From positions 1,366,501 through 1,430,500 of the forward strand of contig BLAL01000011.1 in NCBI GenBank assembly GCA_015698045.1: a DNA stretch of 64,000 nt. The letters run 5' to 3'. The DNA comes from Rhizophagus clarus. Its lineage: Eukaryota; Glomeromycota; Glomeromycetes; Glomerales; Glomeraceae. Both the position numbers and the translations under genes were made by a program. Below, in pieces: positions 40,130 through 53,240 of the stretch. The notes beneath the pieces are model-generated. The model did no database searches, was not told where the DNA came from, and worked only from the letters and a program-made list of their open reading frames with translations. How positions within the stretch are numbered: position 1 is the first letter of the stretch; the number at the start of each line of letters is the position of its first letter.

Positions 40130-40500
40130 AATAAAAAAAGCTGCAATTTTATTAATAAAGAAAGCCGCGATTTTGTTAATAAATGATTTTATTAATAAAA
40201 ATAAGCTACGATTTTATTAATAAAAAATAAGCCACGATTTTATTAATAAAAAATAAGCTGCGATTTTATTAATAAAAAATAAGCTGCGATTTTATTAATA
40301 AAAAATAAGCTGCGATTTTATTAATGAAAAATAAGCTGCGATTTTATTAATGAAAAATAAGCTGCGATTTTATTAATAAAAAATAAGCTGCGATTTTATT
40401 AATAAAACAAAGCCGCAATTTTTGTTAATAAAAAAAGCCGTGATTTTATTAATAAAAAAACCGCTATTTTATTAATAAAAAAAGCCGCGATTTTATTAAT
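40130..40500. repeat. 26-bp minisatellite
   Basis: About thirteen copies of AAGCTGCGATTTTATTAATA plus an A-rich link, period 26 bp in the middle (for example 40281 and 40307). Edge copies are degenerate (AAAGCCGCGATTTT). Confidence 0.85.
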
Positions 40501-40759
40501 GATCTCATATAAAATAAGCCAATTATAATTACGGCATAATTACAACATTACAGCACAATTACAGTATTATAACTTTTGCACTCTGAAGAAGCTAGGTTGC
40601 AACCTATTACTTACAACACTGTGTCTTATAATTACAGTTACGGGTAACATCTTTACTATACACGGGTGGATACTATACATAGGGGATACAGGATTTTTAA
40701 AATACCCGGAGTACATGTTATGTATAATACTTGGGTTTAATTAGATTGGCGAAACGTTA

Positions 40760-41185
40760 AAAAAATGCTAAAACTGACTGTTCTGGCATTTTTATATGTA
40801 AAGTAAAAAAATGCTGAAACTGACTGTTCTGGCATTTTTATATATATAAAAACGCAAAAAAAATGTTAAAACTGATTGTTCTGGCATTTTTTATATGTAA
40901 AGTAAAAAAAAATGCTAAAACTGATTGTTCTGGTATTTTTTTATATATAAAAATGCAAAAAAATGCTGAAACTGATTGTTCTGGCATTTTTTTATATATA
41001 AAAATGCAAAAAAAATGCCGAAACTGACTGTTCCAGCATTTTTATATATATAAAAATGCAAAAAAATGCTGAAACTAACTGTTCTGGCATTTTTATATAT
41101 ATAAAAACGCAAAACTGACTGTTCTGGCATTTTTTATATGTAAAGTAAAAAAAAACGCCAAAACTAATTGTTCTGGCGTTTTTAT
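40760..41185. repeat. Hairpin-forming tandem array, copy 1
   Basis: About nine units AAAAATGCTGAAACTGATTG followed by TTCTGGCATTTTTATATATA, period near 50 bp. The AAAATGC and GCATTTT arms allow each unit to form a stem-loop. Confidence 0.75.
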
Positions 41186-41194
41186 ATATCTGGA

Positions 41195-41345
41195 ATATAC
41201 ATTATATATTGATCTAGTATTATACCTTGGGTATTTTACAAAATTTTAAGCTTTAAATTAGAATTCTCTATGTAAAGTACCCAGGTACTTTAAAATTCTC
41301 GCAAATTTTTTGAGGGGGTACTATACATAGGGCGGTACTGTGACC
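41195..41345. repeat. Dispersed TACC-GGTA repeat, copy 3
   Basis: TTGGGTATTTTACAAAATTT, AAGTACCCAGGTACTTT and GAGGGGGTACTATACA; a nearly identical segment follows the second hairpin array at 44115-44245, so array plus flank were duplicated together. Confidence 0.6.
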
Positions 41346-41354
41346 CGTGATATA

Positions 41355-41905
41355 CAGTAATTACATCACTTTGGTCAAATGAAATTACTTTTTTCTGCTT
41401 AAGTAAAGTTGTTAAGCAGGATTAAATCTACTTGCATATTAATTTTTATAATGATTGGCATAATATTCATGGAGTATTGACTATTTTTGTATTATCAATT
41501 TTTTTGCAAAAATCTGTTTTGCAACTTCAGAGCGTGATTTCATCACTTTAGTCAAATGAAATCACCTTTCTCTGCTTAAGTAAAGTTGTTCCAAGGGATC
41601 AAATCTACTTACAGTAAAATTTTAGGATAATTGGATTAATATTTGTGAAATGCGACCAAGTTTTGTACTTTCAATTATTTATCATTTATTTAATTTTTAA
41701 TTTTAAAGTGTAATTTTACTATTTTTGGTTAAATGAAATCAACTTCTTGTGCTTAAGTAAGTTGTTCAGAACGGTTGAAAATAATTGTGCTTTATTTTTT
41801 ATAACTCTAGGTATAATATTTATTGAAAGGTTAGTATCTCTATAACAGTATTAATTTTTAAATTTTTAATATTTTGGGTATTTAAATTAAGTTATTTATC
41901 ACATT
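41355..41905. repeat. Tandem repeat, about 180-bp units
   Basis: ATCACTTTGGTCAAATGAAA with TGCTTAAGTAAAGTTGTT recurs at about 41366, 41551 and 41725; a further diverged copy is near 37985. Confidence 0.65.
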
Positions 41906-42183
41906 AAAATTTATTTGTATTTTAATTTTTATAATAAATTGTACTATAAATATAAATTTATAAATTATTTATAAAAGTTTTTATATATGTCATAAAATGA
42001 GTTGCTTAGCAATATAAAATTTTTAATGTTATAATAAAATTTTGCTTAGCAGAGTTTAAAATAATTTGCTTATTGATCATAGTAAAAAATTTGGATTTTA
42101 ATGTGATCTATATATATATTGTTTAGGGTCCTGTAGATACTATATATAGGGGGTACAGGATTTTTAAAATACCTAGAGTATAT

Positions 42184-43679
42184 AGGACCCAGAAATATAT
42201 ATATAGGGGTCAGGTGATGAAAAAAAATTTTACTATGAGCTGTACGCAAGGGTTTTTTATATGATCAGTACGCAAAATTGACACCTGATATTGAAAATTC
42301 TACGAAAATACGCAAATAAAATTTCAGACCTTAAGGTTACATGATTTATTGTATTGTAAATTTTTTTTAACAATAATAATAAAAATTTTTAATCAACAGT
42401 AGTTAAAGCAATGCTAAAATGTCAAAACTGCACAGTATATCGTATGATTGCATTATGAAAAACGTATTCAATTTATTAATTATTATAAAGTTTCATCATT
42501 AAAGTTTGTCAATTTAAGTAATTCAATAAATATTTATTATACTATTTATCTGAGAAATAAACTAGTAATGTTTTTTCAAAAAAAATTAATAATAAATTTT
42601 GAAGGTAAGGTTTTACCTTTAAAATTCACCTGAAATTCATATCTAAAATCTAGAAAAAAAGAAAATGAAATGTTAATAATGTTTCGTCAAGAAAAAAAGT
42701 TTAAAAATAATTTCAAAAGTCTTAATACCTTTGAAATTATTCCTAGAAACCTAAAAAAACAAAACAAATGTTAGTAACATTCGTTAAAAAAAAGAATAAA
42801 AAATAATTTTGAAAGTCTTCCTTCAAAATTATCCTGAATACACACCTGATATGATACCAAAATAGAAAAAAAATGAAACGTTAGTGACGTTTCATCAAAA
42901 AAAAAAGTTTAAAATAATTTCGAAAGTCATATACCTTCGAAATTACCCGTTAAGCTGCTATCAAATCCCAAAAATCTAAAAAAACAAGATAAATGTTAGT
43001 AACATTCATTAAAATAAAAGAATAAAAAAAATTTTTTGAAAGTAAACTTTTACTCCCAAAATACATACCCAAAACGAAATATTATTAACATTTCCAAATC
43101 TAAATAAAGTTCAGTTTGTAAATTTAAAATATTATCTGCTATACTAAAAAAAATGAAATAAAAAGTTTTTCTTTTTAAAGAAAAAAATAGTTTTTAGTAA
43201 TAAAAAAAAAAATAAATATTTCGGTTTGAAAAATCGAAAAAAAAGATTTATCAATCTCAAAAAAAAAAATGATCAAGCTTGATCACTGAACTATTTCGGC
43301 TAATCACATCCATAAAAATATGGTACGGTAGTTAAAAAAATTTGTAGCAAAATTAATTATGAAAACTGTAATTAATTCATGCCAAAGTATAAACGTAAAA
43401 TTATTGAATAAAATAATAAAATATTTATTTTGATTTACAAATTGCAACGCGATCAATACATAATTTACTATATATAAATGATCGGTTAAATACAGGCCAA
43501 AAATACGCAAGCTAATCTCTTACACAAAAAAATTTTTGATAAAAATACGCAATTTGATAACTTAACTAGAGACAAAAAAAAACTTAATTATACGCAAATC
43601 AAAACTTTACTCCGTCCAACTCCATTATGATGGTGACGCATTGATAGACCCTACCCCTATATATATATTTCTGGGTCTT
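42184..43679. mobile_element. 1496-bp AGGACCCAG element, copy B
   Basis: Same termini as copy A (right end decayed to GGGTCTT) with 8-bp duplication GAGTATAT/GAGTACAT (42176-42183, 43680-43687). Both subterminal blocks match copy A closely, the middle does not align well by eye. It interrupts the second copy of the hairpin-array repeat. Confidence 0.75.
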
Positions 43680-43724
43680 GAGTACATGCCATATATAATA
43701 TTCAGGTTTAATTAGATTGAAAAA

Positions 43725-44100
43725 AATGCTGAAATTAACTGTTCTGGTATTTTTATATGTAAAGTAAAAAAACGCTAGAACTGATTGTTTCAGCATTTTT
43801 ATATATATAAAAATGCAAAAAAAATACTGAAACTGACTGTTCTAACATCTTTTATATGTAAAATAAAAAAAATGCTGAAACTGATTGTTCTGGCATTTTT
43901 TATATATAAAGTAAAAAAACACTGAAACTGATTGTTTTAGTATTTTTATATATATAAAAATGCAAAAAAATGCTGAAATTAATTGTTCTGACATTTTTTA
44001 TATGTAAAGTAAAAAATACTGAAACTGATTGTTCTGGCATTTTTATATATATAAAAACACAAAAAAAAATATCAAAACTGACTGTTCTGACAATTTTATA
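43725..44100. repeat. Hairpin-forming tandem array, copy 2
   Basis: Seven to eight units like those at 40760-41185, more degenerate. Confidence 0.7.
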
Positions 44101-44264
44101 TATCTGAAATATACATTATATATAAACCTAGTATTATACCCTGGGTATTTTACAAAATTTTAAGCTTTAAATTGGAATTTTCTATGTAAAGTACCCAGAT
44201 ACTTTAAAATTCTAGCAAATTTTTTGAGGGGGTACTATATATAAAAGGGGTACTGTAACATATA

Positions 44265-45526
44265 TACAGTATGTATTTTTAATAGTTTTTTATAGCATAT
44301 ATATGCATGTATATGCATTGATTTTAACAGTTAAATTTTTTACAATAAAAAAATTTTTGTGCATATTTGAGTTTGAAAAATTAGCCAAAATAAAATTTTT
44401 TATTAATCACATGATATCTTGTTCAAAACACTCATATATAAATAGAAATTGCCTATTATAAATATATTAAAATATTTAAAATAAAATAGTAGTAAAATTA
44501 TGCAAAACTGATTATTTTAAAATTTTTAAATATAATTTAACTAAAATTAAGTTTAATTCTGGCCAATTGTTTTCATAATTATAGAGTTTAAAATTAATTA
44601 TGGAATTCAGAATTTTTTTATATCTTTTACTTTCTTATATGTTACATATTGTTAAATATTACTAATTCATCATATCATATATTATTGAATCACATAGTAA
44701 CATTTAAAATTCCACTTCCATGTAATATTGGAAAATTATGCATATGACAAATAAGACGTGCCAAATAGTATTTTAACAACTATAGTCACGTGATTTTAAT
44801 TTTTGGAAACAAAGAACATGAAATTAATAATAACTAAACAAGGAAATTGCAAATAAATCTGTATGATTTATTATTAACCGTTGTAATAAAGGTAACACAT
44901 AGGGATGCAAATTAATGCACGAACAAGGGAGCTTTGAAATGAATTAGTAAACGTAAATTCCATTAACATTTAAACAAAGTTAGATATCATATCGAGAGAG
45001 AGAGGAAGCAATAAAGAAAAAAAAAAATATATATATATAATATCATTGTGTTTATTACTCTATAAGGTAATACGCATTGTATAATAGTGTGATGTTAATT
45101 AAATAAAAACTCGCGTTTTCTTTAGACTGTTATTTCTCGTATTTACACTCGTTACACATTTGTTTCTTTTGAATAAAAAAAATCCTTTTTAAATAAAGTT
45201 TATAGATTTGCAATTTGCAAACAAAAAAAAAAATTATTATTAATTTCTTTTTTTCTGAATAATAAATTTAGACAAAGAACAAGATGGTACTTCCCAAATT
45301 GGTCGAACAGCTTCAAGAATAAAGAGAATAGTATTTTAAAGAAAAAAGAATACGTTAATAAACTTTTTTGTTACGCAAAATTCAATTTCAAGTACAAATA
45401 GCCCCGCTTTGACGCTTTTTTTCCATTCAACAATTCAACAATATCTAGTAAAATTCATATTATTCTCAACTTTACAAACAAAACAAACAAACTCTTCATC
45501 TCTAAATTTATCTTCTAAAAATAAAA
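44265..45526. other. AT-rich intergenic stretch and 5' region of the next gene
   Basis: No gene seen. Small GA (44994-45005) and TA (45028-45040) microsatellites. From about 45420 the strand becomes C/A/T-rich (CATTCAACAATTCAACAATA, then ACAAACAAAACAAACAAACT), as expected for a fungal 5' untranslated region. Confidence 0.4.
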
Positions 45527-45772
45527 ATGACTTCTTCAGTTGATACCAAAACTCTCATCTATGATACTCTTAAAACCTTAAATACTCCTACCGATGATTC
45601 AAAAAATGATTTCTTCAATAAGGATTTTTATGTCCCCGATTCTTTTTCTACTTATTTTAGTGGAGTAATTTCTGAACAAGATATTCAAGATGCTATTAAT
45701 CAACTTCAACAAGAAAGAAGAAAAGAATCCGAGAAGAAAATGAAGGATAATCAAAACGGAAACTCTAAGTAA
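45527..45772 (+). CDS. Small orphan protein, 81 residues
   Basis: MTSSVDTKTLIYDTLKTLNT to KMKDNQNGNSK. The ATG is in good context (AAAAATGAC) after a pyrimidine/CAAA-rich leader. The first half is polar and helical, with YVPDSFSTYFSG in the middle and a C-terminal charged helix (ISEQDIQDAINQLQQERRKE). No motif recognised; no introns. Base composition is less AT-rich than the flanks, which supports a real gene. Confidence 0.6.
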   Translation: MTSSVDTKTLIYDTLKTLNTPTDDSKNDFFNKDFYVPDSFSTYFSGVISEQDIQDAINQLQQERRKESEKKMKDNQNGNSK

Positions 45773-46414
45773 AATTCGGAAGAATTATTAAAATGAAACT
45801 TTTTTTTAAAGTTTTATAAATAGTTGAATAGACTTGCATTTTTAACATACATATATATATATACATACATATTATACATATTTTACTCTTTACAACACAC
45901 GCATTATCTTTTTTTTTTGCATTTGTAATTTTATACTTTTGTACGATACAACTATCCAAAATATATAAAATAGATTTTTATTGTATTTTAAATAGCTTTT
46001 CTTATACTAAAAGCATTATATATTATCTTTATTTGCATTATTATCTTACCACACCACCGCAATACCTTTTTAATATGTGGGCAAATTATCAATTTTCGAG
46101 AAAATAAACAAGTATCCCTGTGGAATTTAACTTTATCTAATTTGTCACACTGTCACTATATTTGAATTTTTAAAATGCCAAAACTATATCGTTTGTTTAA
46201 AATTAAAAGAAATAAAATTACCATTATGGTTACAATTCTAATATATATAATATATATATGCAATATTTAATTAACCTAAATGTTATAATGTTTTTATAAA
46301 AAAAGTTGCATTTCATGGGAATATATGATAAACAATACACTAATTCATTATATTTATATTTTAGAATATTATTATTATTCAAATAAAATTTTGATTTATT
46401 TATTCTTTTTTTCT
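45773..46414. other. 3' flanking and intergenic DNA
   Basis: AT-rich with TATATA runs near 45850 and 46240. Nothing coding is seen; it separates the 3' ends of two converging genes. Confidence 0.4.
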
Positions 46415-47930
46415 CTAATATCTATCACTTTTTTTCCTATCTCCATCAATACTTCTACTCCTACTCCGTTTATTTCTTCGATAATTTCTATCGTTATCAT
46501 AACGATCATAGCGATCATAACGACCGTAACGACCGTAACGATCATAATGAACATGATCATTCGAAGGAGAGGGAGACCGACCATATCTTTGTTTATGACT
46601 TTTCTCGGAATAATAATATCTCTCCTGCGACCTTCTCGTAACTCTTCTGTTACCTGATCTTACATCATCTGATTGTGAATTTCTTCCTCTGAAATCTTTA
46701 TTATCTACTTTTTGATTATGTTCTTGACCACGACTGCGGTCATAACGATTTCTAGACCTTGAACGTGACCTATCTCGAGTTACGTCTTTACCACGCCCAT
46801 CACGGTCATATTCATGTCTCCGAACATCATGCCCACTTGACCTAGAACTTGAACGTGCCTTATTCCTAATATAACTTTTATTCTGTTCAAGATCTTGCTC
46901 ACTACTTGGTCTAGATCGTGATCGTGATCTTTTCCTTGTAACATCCTCTTTTTCTGCATCTATTTCTTCATTTTTATCTCTTTTTTTTTTTTTCTTTTCT
47001 TTCTTGGCTTTCTTTTTAGCCTTCATTTTTTCTTTTTTCAGTTTCTTGATGATATATTCTCTCATCGGATCGTCTGGATCAACTTTGTCTTCGAAATCTT
47101 CTGAATCTTCAGTATTCGACCCAGACATAGATTCATCGTCACCTGGAAAATAACAAACGAAATTTTTAAAATGGTAAAGTATATACTAAATTTAAAAAAA
47201 AATTACCTCCGAGTAAGGGAGGAGCAGCATTCATTCCGGTTCTTTTCTCTCCATCTTTAGTCTCAGCACTTGTATGGTCAACTCGTAGGGTACGACCAAG
47301 AAGCTATGATAATGAAAAAAAGAAATTTATTAATGATCTCATATATTACGATTTATTTATAACTTCATGATATTTGTATAAAAGGATAGTTTGATAGGAC
47401 CTGCTCGAAAAAAATAATCAGAGACCATTTATATAAAAGTTTGATAATACATTATAATTTAAACATGATAAACTTACCGTAAAATTATTTAAATTATCAA
47501 CAGCTAAAATTGTACTTTTTTGATCTTCATACCTTAAAAAAGCAAAGCCTTTAGATTCACCAGTTTGTTTGTTTCGAACTAATTGAAGATCGAGAACTTC
47601 CCCATATCTTTAAAGGAACCATTAAAAAGATTTATCAAAGACATACTAAGTTAAAAGATATTAAACTAACTAGATATTAAAAATCATGGCTTACTGAGAA
47701 AAAATAGTAATTATATCCCCCTCTGTTAAATCAAAGGGTATGTTTCCAATAAAAATATAAGGAGAATCTTTATATTGTGCATGCCAAGAAGCCGAAGTAG
47801 AAATGTTTCGATCTATTTCTCCAGCATTTATTCGTTGGATTTCCCTAGTTACACTATAAAATGGAAATGTGAAGAATTAAACATTTATGAAAAAAAGGAA
47901 CAAGTTATTTTAATTGCGAACTTACTTCAT
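46415..47930 (-). CDS. IST3: IST3/RBMX2-like spliceosomal RNA-binding protein
   Basis: Five coding exons on the minus strand: 47926-47930, 47695-47853, 47478-47607, 47207-47303 and 46415-47142, with GT-AG introns, giving 372 residues. The start MNVTREIQRINAGEID and SASWHAQYKDSPYIFIGNIP are hallmarks of the IST3/Snu17/RBMX2 family. The RRM has RNP2 YIFIGN and RNP1 KGFAFLRY. IST3 works in the RES complex with Bud13 and Pml1 at the U2 snRNP. The last exon adds an acidic patch, a Lys-rich block (KKAKKEKKKKKR) and a long RS/RD-rich tail with repeated YGRYDRYDRY text, longer than in yeast and like animal RBMX2. Divergent from VPS34. Confidence 0.88.
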
Positions 47931-48084
47931 AGTTAAGATCTGTAAATATGAATCGAGACCAAAATAATGCCAAGTTACGTATACTGCGCCATTCGATTAC
48001 TTTTCTGTTGCCCAATCAAAATTTGGACCAAAAATGATTTCGGTAACATTTTCTATCCTTTGCTGAAAATAACATATCTGAAGG
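47931..48084. promoter_or_regulatory. Bidirectional promoter between IST3 and VPS34
   Basis: Only 154 bp separate the two start codons. The segment includes GCCCAATCAAAA, a CCAAT box, near the middle and is less AT-rich than the introns. Confidence 0.6.
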
Positions 48085-51000
48085 ATGGATTACGAATCAA
48101 CTCAGCCTAAAGATTTTTCGTACTCATTCTGTTTAACCAAAGATTTAAATATTCCATTAACTGTCCGAATGTAAGTAATACAAATATAGTTTCGTCCTAA
48201 TGCAGGTCAATTGACAAAATGTCGAACATTACAATTCCAGTTCAGTCCTTGAAGGAATCCGAGAAAAAAAACCATTTACCAAATTACTCAATGATCCTAC
48301 TTTAAAATTCACTGGCGTGCAGACTAGGTATATTTTGCAAGTTGTAATTCTCAAATTAAAGTAAATAAGATATTGATTTAATTTTTTATTTTATTATTTA
48401 GTGATTTTTCTGATTTATATGTAACTTGCCAATTATATGCAGACAATAAACCATTGACCATACCAATTCGAACTTCATATAAATCATTCAAGAATCATTG
48501 GCTGTTGGTATTTAACTCAAAGTCATCTGCATTGATTTTTGTTATCTCTGATAATATTAACATTTTTTATAATTTTGGAAAGGTAGTTGGAATGAATGGC
48601 TTACAATTCCTATAAAATTTTGCGATTTACCTGTTACTACTCAGCTTGCAATCACAGTATGGGACATTTATGGTCCACGTAAAGCTGTTCCTTTAGGCGG
48701 AACTACATTTCGACTTTTCGGAAAGCATAAGTAAGATAATTTTCTTTGTTAGTTAATTAAATTATATGTTAAAATATTGGAGGACTAAGTTGGTCGCTCT
48801 ATATATAGCAAACTAAGAAAAGGAAAGCACAAATTATATCTGTGGCCCGATGTTGAAGCTGATGGTCGTGATCATACAGCTACACCAAGTAAGATCGGCG
48901 AAGTTGATGAAATGGATCGGTTAGAGAAAGTAGGCCAAAATATTTCAATTGGAATTAATACGAAATTTTGAGGTTTACATTTTATTAATTTCGTTGATAT
49001 TTTATTTTATTTATTTTAACTGTATATAGCTTGTTAAAAGATACGATAGAAATGATATGACTAGACTTGATTGGCTAGATAATCTTGCATTCCGGCAAAT
49101 TGAGAAAATTCACAAAGTAATAACTTTCAAAAATGGTTATGTTTGTGATTATTATATTATGTGTTAATATGTGTTTTTCCAATTTAACTAGGAAGAGTCT
49201 TCAAGGTCAAAGAAGTTATATTTATATATAGATTTACCCAAATTCGATGATTTTCCGATAGTATTTAGTGAGCCAGTATGTAATATATTACTTACAAGTT
49301 AAATAAATTTTCATTAAAAAACTAAAATCTTTCATAGGAATATCCTTTGCCTGTAGCTCCAACGCCTCCGGTAAATGGACAAACACAGCCTGCACTGTTG
49401 ACTCCGTCATCCGAGTCCAATATGGTATTAATTGTAGATCCAGAAATTAATAGAGAAAACCCGGTTGAAGGAAAACATAGGCGTTTAGTGAGAAGTCATC
49501 GAAACGGACCACTCGACCGAGACTTAAAACCAGATGCTAAAACACGTGATGAGCTGAATGTGAGTAAATCATTTTAAAAGTTAGGTTGAATAGATAATTT
49601 GATTAATTAATTATATTTATTTTCTTTTAAAAAAGGGAATTTTGAAATATCCTCCCACAAAAGCATTGACAGCAAAAGAAAAGGATTTACTTTGGAATTT
49701 CAGATTTTATCTTACACGTGATAAGAAGGTAAGTTAAAATTAACTATGAATGTTTTTTCCCACAATCTTATGTTTTTTTTACTAAGGATTTATAATTTAG
49801 GCACTTACTAAGTTTTTGAAGTGTGTTGAATGGTCAGATTCAACAGAAGCTAAGCAAGCCGTTGAGCTGCTTCCTAAATGGGCTGATATTGATTTAGATG
49901 ATGCTCTTGAATTGTTAGGAGCTAATTTTGAGGACAGATCAGTTCGTAGATATGCTGTTAGTCAGTTGAAGAAGGCTGATGATGATGTATGTTAGCATAG
50001 TTTTTATTTCTTGTTTATATTTTGTTAATCTTAATGACTTCATTTTAGGAACTGTTATTGTATCTTTTGCAACTTGTACAAGCTTTGAAATTCGAAAATA
50101 TAAATGACAAGTCCAGCTCATCAAGTTTGGCGGAGTTTTTGATCGAAAGAGCCATTAAGAATCCAATACTTGGAAATAATTTTCATTGGTTGGTTATAAT
50201 AATTTATTAATTATTAATTGTTATATTTAAGCTAATTATGTTTAACGTTTAGGTATCTTATGGTTGAGTATGAAGATGAAAATAAAGCTGTTAGCAAAAT
50301 GTATGGTAGAGTTGATTTTTGGTTCATGACAGCTATGACAAAGGTATAAGATTTAGATGATTAAGTAATTAAATGCTTTATTTTCACTTTTTAATTTTTA
50401 CTCTTTTTATAGATCCCTTCTGGAGATCAACGAAGAGATATTCTTCGAAGACAAGGAGAACTAATTCATAATTTATCTTCTCTTTCTAAAGAAATTCGTA
50501 CTATGAAAGATACAAGACTGAAAAAGGTAATTTAATAAATTATAATTTCTCATAATGAAGTAATTAAATTTATCATTTTTTCAGATTGAAAGATTGAGAG
50601 CTATAATATCAGATCCTAAAAACGGACTCCTACAATTTCCTCCTTTACCATTGCCCCTTGATGCACGTATTGAAGTAACTGGAATTATTCCCGGTAAAGA
50701 AAGTCGAAATTATTTATTAACAATTTTTCGTTAAGTTAGGCATATTCTAATAATAAACATAAATTATTAGAAAAAACGACAGTTTTCAAGAGTAACTTGT
50801 TCCCATTACGGTTAACTTTTTCTTTAGCCGATGGTGGCGAGTATCCTGTAAGTAATATGGCCTTAATCTAAATCAACCCATTTTTTATTTTGTTTTTATC
50901 ATTATATTATATTTTGATATTTAGGTAATTTTCAAAACTGGAGATGACCTTCGTCAGGATCAACTTGTCATTCAAATCATTACACTTATGGACAAGCTGT

Positions 51001-51918
51001 TGCGAATAGAGAATTTAGATCTAAAATTGACACCGTATAAAGTCCTCGCTACGGGTGCAGGTCACGGTTTAATGCAATTCATTCCATCATCATCATTAGC
51101 AGACGTATTGAGCGAATATAATGGTAGTCTTTTGATGTTTTTAAAAGCACATCACCCAGAAGAGAAAGCTGTGGGAACTTATGGAGTTAGTACCGCAGTG
51201 ATGGATACTTATGTTAAGAGTTGTGGTATTGTGTAGATATTTTATAAATTTATTCATGTTTGCCCTTATAATCGTTCTTATAATTGTTAACTACTTTTTA
51301 TTATAGCTGGATACTGTGTTATTACATATTTATTGGGAGTGGGTGATCGACATTTGGACAATTTGCTACTTTCCCCTGACGGTAGATAAATCAAAGTTCT
51401 CTCTAATATTATGTAATAATAATTATTCACATTGTCTTTAATAACGTAAATTTAGGAAATTTGTTCCATGTTGATTTTGGGTTTATTTTAGGAAGAGATC
51501 CAAAACCTTTTCCTCCACCAATGAAACTTTGTAAAGAAATGGTTGAAGCAATGGGTGGAGCAAATTCCATTCACTATCAACGATTCAGAAGTTATTGTTA
51601 CAGTGCTTTTAACATCCTCAGAAAAAGTGCAAATTTGATTCTTAATTTATTTGCTTTGATGGTTTATGCAAATATACCTGATATTAAAATTGAACCTGAT
51701 AAGGCTGTTTCAAAGGTAATTTAAGATAATATTTTATATACTGGTTTATTTAAATTATTCAATCATTTTACTTTTAGGTTCAAGAAAAATTCAGGTTAGA
51801 TTTGACAGAAGAAGAAGCAATTAAATATTTCCAAAATTTAATTAATGATTCAGTTAGTGCATTATTTCCACAGGTTATTGAAACTATACATAAGTGGGCC
51901 CAATATTGGAGAAAATAA
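48085..51918 (+). CDS. VPS34: Class III phosphatidylinositol 3-kinase
   Basis: By hand I join 19 exons: 48085-48170, 48241-48327, 48402-48503, 48587-48730, 48809-48929, 49030-49116, 49192-49275, 49338-49559, 49636-49728, 49801-49986, 50049-50188, 50253-50343, 50413-50526, 50585-50693, 50771-50847, 50925-51225, 51307-51381, 51456-51715 and 51778-51918. Phases agree and give 839 residues (S. pombe about 800, human 887). The order is C2 domain ([38 protein letters not shown]), helical PIK domain ([20 protein letters not shown]), then kinase: Lys in [14 protein letters not shown], catalytic GDRHLDNLL and metal-binding HVDFGFILG. It makes PI3P on endosomes and pre-autophagosomal membranes with Vps15 and Atg6/Beclin. 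The 48503/48504 donor (GTTGGT) is weak. Confidence 0.93.
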
Positions 51919-52640
51919 AGATAGGTATATAAAAAATATAATATTTTTGATAATTATTTATTATCAAACATATATTTATATAGATATAAAAGATTCTTTA
52001 CTGTAAAGTTTATTTACAAATTATAAATGAAATCATAAGAACTAAATTAATATTATAATTGATCTAATAAGAAAGGTTTTTTAAAATATAAGATGCATAA
52101 TCTTTAAAAGATTTATTGCAATAAAAATAATTTTATATTAATTTTTTTTTTTTTTTTTGGTGTTGAAACTGTATCTTTATTTATTAAGTAAGGAAAGGAT
52201 AATCACTTCTAATTAAATATGAGTACTTCCAGTTATAGATTGATCTAATCATTCACCGATTGTAAAAAACAACAAATTAAAACTATATAAAATTAATAAA
52301 ATAAAATAAACTATAAATAAATAAACAAGGCTCTTCCTGCTGATTACTCAGCCCAACATTTTTGAAGATACAAAATTTTTATTTTGCATGTTTAGCATCT
52401 TTTCTCATAATATAACCCACCTTTACATAGCAGAAATGGATCATACATAACTAGCTTCACTTAAGAAAGAGTTTTCTATCACTCTTAAACTCCAAGTTAT
52501 TGGTTTTTTACATAACTTAATAAATGTTATGTTCTGGCTATATGAAGGCTTTACAGTAACCTTGCCTACAACTGCCAGAATATACGAAAGTTTTTCTGAC
52601 TATCAAGTACTTTACAGAAACCTTAAGTTTTTGAACAATG
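51919..52640. other. Intergenic DNA with a possible old retroelement tail
   Basis: After a poly(T) run (52145-52160), 52160-52640 is less AT-rich and has GACTATCAAGTACTTTACAG and CTGCCAGAATAT-like text but no open frame. It might be an inverted 3' end of a retroelement (poly(T) first), but I found no target duplication. Confidence 0.3.
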
Positions 52641-53240
52641 CCGAATTGATATAATAATAATGTTAAATTCATATCATTGCGATATCGATTTATCGAAACA
52701 ATATCATTATGATGTCACCATAATATCGTTTCAATATTAACAAAAGATATCGTGAAAATATTCGCTTGAAGAAATATCGAATCATTACCATTATGATATC
52801 GTTGCAATAACAATAATTTCAAAAAAGAAATGCAAAATAAATATTGGTATCGTATCAATATTCACTCGTTGTATTGACAAGATATCGTAAAAATATTTAC
52901 TTGAAGAAATATCAAAGTGACATCGCTTTAATATGGTTACAATAAACGATAATTTTCAAAAAAAAAATGCAAATAAATGATATCGTACTAATATTGGTTC
53001 AGTATATCGAAAAGATATCGCAAAAATATTTATTTGAAGAATATCAAATCAACATCGGCTCGATATAGTTAAAACAACGATATTTTTTTAAAAAAACGCG
53101 AAATAATGATGATATCGACACGATATAGTTAAAACAACGCAAAATAAAAATGGTATTGATATGATATCGTCTTAATGTTGACTCGCTGTGTTGATGATAT
53201 TGTCAAAATTACAAATAATCAAGCCAAAATCATCTTGATA
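52640..53240. repeat. Degenerate GATATCG-rich repeat
   Basis: GATATCGT and CAATATCAT words recur, with loosely periodic units of about 110-130 bp (AAGATATCGTGAAAATATTC, AAGATATCGTAAAAATATTT, AAGATATCGCAAAAATATTT). Confidence 0.6.

Larger units (their letters stand above)
38230..40655. mobile_element. Non-autonomous hAT-like element C, itself invaded
   Basis: Termini TAAAGATGTTAGCCGTAATT and, inverted, TAAAGATGTTACCCGTAACT; 8-bp duplication CTATACAC (38222-38229, 40656-40663). Without the nested element at 38269-39801 it is about 0.9 kb, made of GCCGTAATACTATAATT words and a 26-bp minisatellite. Confidence 0.65.

Noticed and set aside
40915-41130. Minus-strand repeat protein in the hairpin array
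   Set aside because: Open only because units are near a multiple of three; no start context, low-complexity product.
46325-46657. Plus-strand Ile/Thr-rich frame opposite IST3
   Set aside because: Antisense of the RS-rich exon; composition follows from the other strand.
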